From contig CANGWP010000149.1 of assembly GCA_947457605.1 (NCBI GenBank), positions 1 to 5,344 on the forward strand: a stretch of DNA of 5,344 bases, read 5' to 3'. Position numbers and translations under genes: made by a program. The notes beneath the pieces were generated by a model. It ran no database searches. It saw only the letters and a program-made list of their open reading frames with translations, and was not told the origin of the DNA. Source of the DNA: Bdellovibrionales bacterium. GTDB taxonomy: Bacteria; Bdellovibrionota; UBA1018; CAIMNF01. Shown piece after piece: positions 1 through 4,150 of this stretch (position 1 is its first letter; each line of letters begins with the position of its first letter).

Positions 1-1716
1 GAAATTCCAAAGATCAAATTGCATTTGTCCTTTGGAAAGTGGCGACCCCTGATAAGAGGCATAAGGTCCGTCCTTCTTGGCCAAATCACAACTTGCAGAC
101 ATCGATGCGTAATAAATGGTTTCAAAGATCTGCTGATTGAGAAGGTTGGCCGCATCCGACTCGAACGCCAGACGGAGCTTGAAGAAGGTATCCGCAAGCC
201 CTTGAACCCCGATCCCGATCGGACGGTGGGTACGATTGGAGTACTCCGCCTCAGGAACCGGATAATAGTTGCGATCGATCACGCGGTTCAGGTTTACGGT
301 GACTTGATAAGTCACATCGTAAAGTCCCTGGAAATCGAACTTTCCATCCTTCACGAACTTCGGAAGTGCGATGGAAGCAAGGTTGCAAACCGCCACTTCC
401 TTTTCGGACGTGTACTGAATGATCTCAGTGCAAAGATTCGAGGACTTGATTGTTCCAAGATTCTTCTGATTCGACTTCTCGTTTGCAGCATCCTTGTAGA
501 GCATGAAGGGAGAACCGGTTTCGATCTGGGATTCGATGACCACGCCCCAGAGTTCTCGGGCCTTCACTTGGCGTTTGTACCGCTTTTCACCCTCATATTT
601 GAGGTAAAGATCCTCAAAAGCGTCGCCATACACTTCGTTCAGACCCGGTGCCTCATGCGGACAGAACAGCGACCACATCTCGTCCTTTTCCACCCGCTGC
701 ATGAAAAGATCATTCACCCAAAGAGCATAAAAAAGGTCGCGGGCCCGGAGCTCTTCCTTTCCGAAGTTCTTTTTCAGTTCAAGAAAGTCAAAGATGTCCG
801 CGTGCCAGGGCTCAAGATAAATTGCAAATGCCCCTTTGCGCTTTCCGCCGCCTTGGTCCACATATCGGGCGGTATCATTGAAAACCCGAAGCATGGGCAC
901 AAGCCCGTTGCTGGTACCGTTGGTTCCTTTGATGAAGCTGCCCTTGGCGCGAACATTGTGGATCGCAAGGCCGATTCCGCCTGCGCTTTGGGAGATCAAT
1001 GCACATTGCTTGAGGGTTTCATAAATGCCGTCGATCGAATCGTCCTTCATCGAGAGCAAAAAGCACGACGACATCTGTGCCTTGTTGGTTCCCGCATTGA
1101 AGAGCGTCGGAGAGGCATGGGTGAAAAATCCCGTGCTCATGAGCTCATAGGTACGGAAGGCCTGGTCGAGATCATTCATGTGAATCCCGAGAGACACCCG
1201 CATCAGCATGTACTGGGGTCGCTCCACGATTTTTCCGCCGACTCTCAAGAGATAGGATTTCTCGAGGGTTTTGAAGCCGAAATAGTCGTATTCGAAATCC
1301 CGGACATTCTTGATCGTCTGATTGATCCGATCCGCGTTCTTCTGCACCAGATCAAACAACTCCTTGCTCACCAGCGGCGCGTCTTCGTTCGTGTGCTCTG
1401 ACTTGTTGTGATAGAGCATCTCGATGCACTCACTGAACGTCTGAGGCGTGTATCGATGAAGATTCGAGACAAGGATCCGCGCACCCAGGGTGGAAAAATC
1501 CGGATGAGTGCTCGAAAGATACGCGCAGGTTTCCGCCGAAAGAACATCAAGTTCCTGGGTGGAGATCCCATCGTACATCCCCTCGATGGTCTTTTGTGCA
1601 ACCACGACTGGATCCACATACTGCTCGTTCAAGCCGATCGACAGATTCTGAATGCGATTCGTGATCTTGTCGAAGCTGACTGTTTCTGATTTTCCTGACC
1701 TTGTGATGACTTTCAT
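1..1716 (-). CDS. nrdA: Class Ia ribonucleoside-diphosphate reductase, alpha (catalytic) subunit, eukaryote-like type; 3' end outside window
   Basis: The minus-strand frame is open for 572 codons from ATG 1716 to the window edge. It encodes the large subunit of ribonucleotide reductase, which reduces NDPs to dNDPs in the cytoplasm using a radical delivered by NrdB. An ATP-cone begins MKVITRSGKSET and covers about residues 1-92. It retains Asp57, the position where a mouse R1 mutation abolishes dATP feedback, so dATP inhibition is likely. The catalytic barrel follows, with motifs FTHASPTLFNAGTN (198-211), SSCFLLSMKDDS (216-227), the loop-2 region around QGGGKRKGAF (288-297) and NLCTEI (427-432). 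Redox cysteines Cys218 and Cys444 and thiyl-radical Cys429 match human RRM1 in identity and number, as do Asn427 and Glu431. The human protein has 792 residues, so roughly 200, including the radical-transfer tyrosines and the C-terminal CxxC-type tail, should lie off the edge. The start is supported by AGGGGAG 9 nt upstream. It is co-transcribed with nrdB. Family assignment is very secure. Confidence 0.97.
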   Translation of the reverse strand, partial: MKVITRSGKSETVSFDKITNRIQNLSIGLNEQYVDPVVVAQKTIEGMYDGISTQELDVLSAETCAYLSSTHPDFSTLGARILVSNLHRYTPQTFSECIEMLYHNKSEHTNEDAPLVSKELFDLVQKNADRINQTIKNVRDFEYDYFGFKTLEKSYLLRVGGKIVERPQYMLMRVSLGIHMNDLDQAFRTYELMSTGFFTHASPTLFNAGTNKAQMSSCFLLSMKDDSIDGIYETLKQCALISQSAGGIGLAIHNVRAKGSFIKGTNGTSNGLVPMLRVFNDTARYVDQGGGKRKGAFAIYLEPWHADIFDFLELKKNFGKEELRARDLFYALWVNDLFMQRVEKDEMWSLFCPHEAPGLNEVYGDAFEDLYLKYEGEKRYKRQVKARELWGVVIESQIETGSPFMLYKDAANEKSNQKNLGTIKSSNLCTEIIQYTSEKEVAVCNLASIALPKFVKDGKFDFQGLYDVTYQVTVNLNRVIDRNYYPVPEAEYSNRTHRPIGIGVQGLADTFFKLRLAFESDAANLLNQQIFETIYYASMSASCDLAKKDGPYASYQGSPLSKGQMQFDLWNF

Positions 1717-1725
1717 TTTGCGTTA

Positions 1726-1732
1726 CTCCCCT
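1726..1732 (-). promoter_or_regulatory. Ribosome binding site of nrdA overlapping the nrdB stop codon
   Basis: On the minus strand the nrdB stop reads TAG and runs straight into GGGAG, giving AGGGGAG 9 nt before the nrdA ATG. The Shine-Dalgarno sequence therefore uses the last two bases of the nrdB stop. The 14-bp gap leaves no room for a promoter, so the genes form one transcript and translational coupling is plausible. Confidence 0.75.
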
Positions 1733-2789
1733 AGAAATCAGTGTTGGTGTTGAATTCGAAAAATTGATGTTTCTCGACCGGATTGGTGTTCAAAACTCCG
1801 GCTTTTTGGTACTCGGAAACCTTTTTCTCGAAAAAGTTGGTCTTTCCTTGAAGGCTGATCAATTCCATCCAATCAAATGGATTCGAGCTACCATAGTGCT
1901 TGGGAAGTCCCAATGCACGAAGAAGGCGATCTGCCACAAACTCCACATACTGGGTCATCATCTTTGCATTCATTCCGATCAAAGAGACCGGAAGAGACTC
2001 GCTTACGAACTCCTTCTCGATCTCGACAGCATCAGTGACGATCTCCATGATCCGTTCTTTGGAAAGAGGCTCAAGCATGGAGTAGAGATGGCACGCGAAA
2101 TCCGTGTGAAGTCCCTCATCCCGGCTGATGAGTTCGTTTGAAAACGTCAGCCCCGGCATCAAGCCGCGTTTTTTCAACCAGAAAATGGAGCAAAAACTCC
2201 CTGAAAAGAAGATCCCTTCCACGCAGGCGAAGGCAATCAGACGTTCTGCAAAACTCTTGGAGGATTCGATCCACTTCAGAGCCCAATCCGCCTTTTTCTT
2301 CACCGACGGGATGTGCTTGATCGCATTGAAAAGGTAATCCTTTTCCTTGGCGTTCTGAATGTAGGTGTCAATCAACAGCCCGTAGGTTTCAGAATGGATG
2401 TTTTCCATGGCGATCTGAAATCCATAAAAACATCGGGCTTCCGGGATTGGCACATCCTGATAAAACCGAAGGGCGAGGTTCTCATTCACGATCCCATCGC
2501 TTGCGGAAAAGAAAGCAAGAACTTGGGAAATGTAGTGTTTTTCATCAGCAGTGAGTTTTTTCCAGTCGTTCAGGTCCTGGTAGAGGTCAATTTCTTCCGC
2601 AGTCCAGAAGGATGCCATCGCTTTTTTATAAAAATTCCAAATCTCGGAATGCTGGATCGGCATCAAAACAAACCGCTCTTCATCCTGAAACGAAGAGAAA
2701 TCCTTCAGCATCCCCTTTGGCATTGCAGCTGTCGCCTGTCCCACGTTTTCCCGTACTCCCTCTTTTGATTCCATCCGAGTTTCTTCCAT
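1731..2789 (-). CDS. nrdB: Class Ia ribonucleoside-diphosphate reductase, beta (radical) subunit, eukaryote-like type
   Basis: Complete 352-residue R2 protein, a ferritin-like helical bundle that assembles a di-iron (or related dimetal) centre and a tyrosyl radical and passes the radical to NrdA. By alignment with human RRM2, metal ligands are visible at Asp98 (SASDGIVNEN), Glu129 and His132 (MENIHSETY), Glu191 (EGIFFSG), and Glu225 and His228 (SRDEGLHTD). Tyr136 is the radical site, so this is a canonical Tyr-radical enzyme, not a Tyr-less class Ic form. Trp62 (SFWTAEE) and Tyr327 (SEYQKAG) match radical-transfer positions. The last seven residues, FNTNTDF, resemble the mammalian R1-docking tail FTLDADF. 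It is shorter than human RRM2 (389) because the variable N-terminus is shorter. The first ATG (2789) has GGAAG 8 nt upstream; Met6 (ATG at 2774) is also preceded by GGAAG and cannot be excluded. It is first in the operon with nrdA. Function is very secure; the exact start is less so. Confidence 0.97.
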   Translation of the reverse strand: MEETRMESKEGVRENVGQATAAMPKGMLKDFSSFQDEERFVLMPIQHSEIWNFYKKAMASFWTAEEIDLYQDLNDWKKLTADEKHYISQVLAFFSASDGIVNENLALRFYQDVPIPEARCFYGFQIAMENIHSETYGLLIDTYIQNAKEKDYLFNAIKHIPSVKKKADWALKWIESSKSFAERLIAFACVEGIFFSGSFCSIFWLKKRGLMPGLTFSNELISRDEGLHTDFACHLYSMLEPLSKERIMEIVTDAVEIEKEFVSESLPVSLIGMNAKMMTQYVEFVADRLLRALGLPKHYGSSNPFDWMELISLQGKTNFFEKKVSEYQKAGVLNTNPVEKHQFFEFNTNTDF

Positions 2790-2797
2790 GATGCTTA

Positions 2798-2806
2798 CTT
2801 CCCCTC
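2798..2806 (-). promoter_or_regulatory. Probable ribosome binding site of nrdB
   Basis: The minus strand reads GAGGGGAAG followed by TAAGCATC and the ATG at 2789. The GGAAG part sits 8 nt from the start and the whole stretch is purine-rich. This favours the first ATG over Met6, although the codons for residues 2-3 (GAAGAA) after ATGG could also serve Met6. Confidence 0.5.
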
Positions 2807-2960
2807 TTCCCTTTCTTTTGGGACCTTTCCCTTGAGACCCGTTTGATTTTTAACCACTTCTTACTTGCCATCCACCATGCGCCCAAAACCCTAACTCCCC
2901 TAAGACATCAGCCAGAAAATTAATGCTCCGCTTCTGAAGTCTGGGTTTTGCTGAGACCGA

Positions 2961-2989
2961 TTGAAAAAAGACAAAAAATCCCCTGAAAT
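2961..2989 (+). promoter_or_regulatory. Possible sigma-70-type promoter, plus strand
   Basis: TTGAAA (2961-2966, 5 of 6 to TTGACA) is followed after 17 bp by TGAAAT (2984-2989, 4 of 6 to TATAAT). Transcription from it would begin near 2996 and meet the intrinsic terminator at 3129-3156, giving an RNA of about 160 nt with no good reading frame. The -10 is weak and the area is A-rich, so a chance match is quite possible. Confidence 0.25.
2964..2974 (+). repeat. Copy 1 of an A-rich 11-nt word
   Basis: AAAAAAGACAA occurs here, in reverse complement at 3035-3045, and again directly at 3361-3371. Each copy has exactly six A (or T) residues at its end. This first copy overlaps the possible plus-strand promoter. 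The word is low in complexity, so the significance is uncertain. Confidence 0.4.
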
Positions 2990-3033
2990 GAAAATGCGGC
3001 ATCGCACTCATTCCTACTGCTGCGGGTAAATCG

Positions 3034-3045
3034 CTTGTCTTTTTT
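3034..3045. repeat. Left arm of a 12-bp inverted repeat pair
   Basis: CTTGTCTTTTTT here is the exact reverse complement of AAAAAAGACAAG at 3361-3372. The two arms lie at the ends of a 339-bp interval that contains nearly all the hairpins of the intergenic region. No target-site duplication is visible outside the arms. Confidence 0.45.
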
Positions 3046-3128
3046 CCCCCAAGAACTCATTTCGTTTTGTGATCAGAGTGAGTACCGAAACGACCTCAAT
3101 CCGACAACAAGAGCGAAATTTGAACTAC

Positions 3129-3156
3129 CCTCTCAGGGTGCTTTGAGAGGTTTTTT
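3129..3156 (+). terminator. Orphan intrinsic terminator, plus strand
   Basis: CCTCTCA (3129-3135) and TGAGAGG (3144-3150) form a perfect 7-bp stem with an 8-nt loop, followed directly by six T residues (3151-3156). This is a classic Rho-independent terminator for plus-strand transcription. No plus-strand protein gene lies upstream in the window, as the nearest gene is minus-strand nrdB. It therefore either ends a small RNA, stops antisense transcription out of the region, or is a decayed remnant. Confidence 0.65.
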
Positions 3157-3160
3157 CTGT

Positions 3161-3200
3161 CAATTAGTAGTGGGGCAAAAAATTGAGCCACTACTTATTG
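3161..3200. repeat. Long stem-loop (12 of 13 pairs)
   Basis: CAATTAGTAGTGG (3161-3173) pairs with CCACTACTTATTG (3188-3200), with a single T-T mismatch and a 14-nt loop. It begins only a few bases after the T-run of the preceding terminator. TAGTGG in its left arm could also pair with CCACTA at 3219-3224, giving an alternative fold. No function is known. Confidence 0.6.
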
Positions 3201-3201
3201 C

Positions 3202-3220
3202 GGTTTTAGGACCAAAAACC
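3202..3220. repeat. Short stem-loop
   Basis: GGTTTT (3202-3207) and AAAACC (3215-3220) can form a 6-bp stem with a 7-nt loop, one base after the preceding longer stem-loop. The stem is weak on its own; its interest lies in being part of the run of hairpins. Confidence 0.35.
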
Positions 3221-3229
3221 ACTAAACGC

Positions 3230-3268
3230 AACGCAGCATAAATGACTTGGACATTGTGCGTTATTTTT
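3230..3268 (+). repeat. Interrupted stem-loop with T-rich tail
   Basis: AACGCA (3230-3235) pairs with TGCGTT (3257-3262), and inside it AATG (3241-3244) pairs with CATT (3252-3255), leaving an asymmetric internal loop. ATTTTT (3263-3268) follows. It resembles an imperfect terminator on the plus strand. ACGCA is tandemly repeated at 3226-3235, so the outer stem has two possible registers. Confidence 0.4.
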
Positions 3269-3289
3269 GATGGAAAAATCTTTCCGTCA
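3268..3289. repeat. Stem-loop, 9 bp with one G-U pair
   Basis: TGATGGAAA (3268-3276) pairs with TTTCCGTCA (3281-3289) around the tetraloop AATC, with one T-G wobble. It follows the preceding hairpin immediately. It could also be read as an operator-like palindrome in DNA. Confidence 0.5.
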
Positions 3290-3331
3290 CTCCTTCGCTG
3301 CGTAAAGATTCCGTAACCCTTAGGGAAATTA

Positions 3332-3353
3332 GAATTTTGCCCTCGGGCAATTC
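3332..3353. repeat. Palindrome, possible operator or hairpin
   Basis: TTGCCC (3337-3342) and GGGCAA (3345-3350) are exact inverted repeats separated by TC. In an alternative register GAATT (3332-3336) faces AATTC (3349-3353), so the symmetry extends outward with a two-base offset. It lies 110 bp before the lipoprotein start, a reasonable place for a regulator site, but no known operator is recognised. Confidence 0.4.
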
Positions 3354-3360
3354 ACCCCAC

Positions 3361-3372
3361 AAAAAAGACAAG
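3361..3372. repeat. Right arm of a 12-bp inverted repeat pair
   Basis: AAAAAAGACAAG is the exact reverse complement of 3034-3045, and its first 11 bases repeat 2964-2974. See the left arm for the possible element between them. Confidence 0.45.
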
Positions 3373-3429
3373 AGCCCTCCTCACAAGGAAATCGTCAATT
3401 CTTCAACGAATTCCATAGAGTTCGCTTGA

Positions 3430-3454
3430 CGCTAACAGCTTTAAACCGTTAGTG
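3430..3454. promoter_or_regulatory. Inverted repeat just before the lipoprotein start
   Basis: CGCTAAC (3430-3436) pairs with GTTAGTG (3448-3454), seven pairs with one G-T wobble, around an 11-nt loop containing TTTAAA. It ends 9 bp before the ATG at 3464 and overlaps the last base pairs of a TTGACG (3426-3431) that resembles a -35 box. No good -10 follows at the right distance, so I do not call a promoter. It may be an operator or an mRNA hairpin over the initiation region. Confidence 0.35.
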
Positions 3455-3463
3455 AATAGAGTC

Positions 3464-4075
3464 ATGAAACGAAATCAATTTAACTTTCTGGTTCTACTCG
3501 GTCTCACTCTCACCCTGAATGCTTGCCGCTACTCTGATGAGTTCGCGGGAACCTTCAATGACACTCCAGCAACTCTTTCCGCCTATTCAAAAAATACAGA
3601 CAAATACTGCATCGCTCTGAGCCTGACCGCTGGAACAGAGTCGAAAAAATCCTTCATTTCAGCGAGATCAGCCTTTGATGAAAGAGATGTGACCAAACCG
3701 AAATCCTTCAACACAAAAAATGAACCCTGCAGCGCAAACCTCGATGAATATCTCATCGGTGTTCGCTCTTCGAAAATCGTGGGAACCTCCATGATGTCGA
3801 GAATCGAAAATCTGAACCCCTACCTCTGCCAGATGGTGTACTACAACCAATTCGCCTACACAGACCAAGTGCAGATCGATTTCCGCAACAAACTGAGCGA
3901 TCAATCCACCGGGAACTTTACCGGTACCGGACAAGTCCAGTCCTACACCGACTTCAGCCGCCCCATCAGTTATGGGCCCGTCTTCCGCTGTAACGGCGGC
4001 CAATTTCCCTATCCGTACCCCTATTCTCCCTTTCCGCGTCGGGGTGGCTTCGGCCGTCATGGCGGAAGACATTGA
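3464..4075 (+). CDS. Uncharacterised outer-membrane-type lipoprotein with Pro/Tyr and Gly/Arg/His-rich tail
   Basis: 203 residues from ATG 3464. I do not recognise the family. The N-terminus is a lipoprotein signal: Lys2-Arg3, a hydrophobic stretch at about 6-18, then lipobox LNAC with the lipidated cysteine at 21. Arg22 at +2 instead of Asp suggests delivery to the outer membrane (an inference from Lol rules). The mature part has four further cysteines (49, 89, 122, 176), enough for two disulfides in the periplasm, and is rich in Ser, Thr, Tyr and Asn. The tail changes character: PYPYPYSPFP (182-191), then RRGGFGRHGGRH (192-203), a basic Gly/His segment that might bind metal or a polyanion, which is unproven. 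A GTG at 3452 in frame would add four residues (MNRV). The ATG places the positive charges correctly, though neither start has a good Shine-Dalgarno. A strong terminator follows. It is divergent from nrdBA with no visible functional link. Confidence 0.85.
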   Translation: MKRNQFNFLVLLGLTLTLNACRYSDEFAGTFNDTPATLSAYSKNTDKYCIALSLTAGTESKKSFISARSAFDERDVTKPKSFNTKNEPCSANLDEYLIGVRSSKIVGTSMMSRIENLNPYLCQMVYYNQFAYTDQVQIDFRNKLSDQSTGNFTGTGQVQSYTDFSRPISYGPVFRCNGGQFPYPYPYSPFPRRGGFGRHGGRH

Positions 4076-4095
4076 GTTTTAAATCATAAAAACCC

Positions 4096-4130
4096 GAGGG
4101 AGCCCGGAATAAATCTTGGCTCCCTCTTTT
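4096..4130 (+). terminator. Strong intrinsic terminator after the lipoprotein gene
   Basis: GAGGGAGCC (4096-4104) and GGCTCCCTC (4118-4126) form a perfect 9-bp, GC-rich stem with a 13-nt loop, followed by TTTT (4127-4130). On the minus strand the same stem is followed by GGGTTTTT, so it could work in both directions. It begins 20 bp after the lipoprotein stop and ends about 20 bp before the acyl-CoA dehydrogenase start. Confidence 0.85.
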
Positions 4131-4139
4131 CATTTTCAT

Positions 4140-4143
4140 AAGG
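4140..4143 (+). promoter_or_regulatory. Ribosome binding site of the acyl-CoA dehydrogenase gene
   Basis: AAGG lies 7 nt before the ATG at 4151, a normal spacing. It decides the start, because no other in-frame start upstream has such a signal. The terminator stem ends only 13 bp before it. Confidence 0.6.
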
Positions 4144-4150
4144 TCGCCTC

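Larger units (their letters stand above)
2790..3463. other. Divergent intergenic region, hairpin-rich, no convincing protein gene
   Basis: About 670 bp separate the minus-strand nrdB start from the plus-strand lipoprotein start. Open frames here are short and have no recognisable protein or good start signal. The part next to nrdB (2790-2960) shows no convincing hairpins, and I could not fix the nrdBA promoter or find a clear NrdR box there. The stretch 3120-3360 carries an orphan terminator and several stem-loops in succession. The stretch 3354-3425 shows nothing except an A-rich repeat. Both flanking promoters must lie somewhere inside this region. Confidence 0.8.

Noticed and set aside
838..858. 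Loop-2 differences in NrdA from human R1 (Gly291 and Lys294 for Asn and Pro)
   Set aside because: Loop 2 shapes substrate choice, but to my knowledge the GGGKRKG form is common in bacterial members, and the base-contacting Gln288 and Arg293 are kept.
19..1401. Plus-strand open frame of 460 codons
   Set aside because: It is antisense to nrdA, whose minus-strand frame matches human RRM1 throughout, including all active-site cysteines. The plus-strand translation has no recognisable protein. Such long shadows arise from the codon use of the real gene.
2790..3060. NrdR box or defined promoter for nrdBA
   Set aside because: A regulator site is expected for RNR operons, but I found no pair of sequences close to the NrdR consensus and no -35/-10 pair on the minus strand good enough to call.
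3035..3241. Plus-strand open frame of 68 codons in the intergenic region
   Set aside because: It begins at TTG without a ribosome site, and runs through an intrinsic terminator and several hairpins, so it is unlikely to be translated.
3221..3268. Integron attC-like site
   Set aside because: AACGCA...TGCGTTA superficially resembles paired core sites, but GTTATTT does not fit the GTTRRRY core, and no integrase or cassette layout is present.
3668..4072. Minus-strand open frame of 134 codons over the lipoprotein
   Set aside because: The plus-strand frame has a proper signal peptide and lipobox followed by a terminator in the matching direction, while the minus-strand frame has no start signals or recognisable domain.
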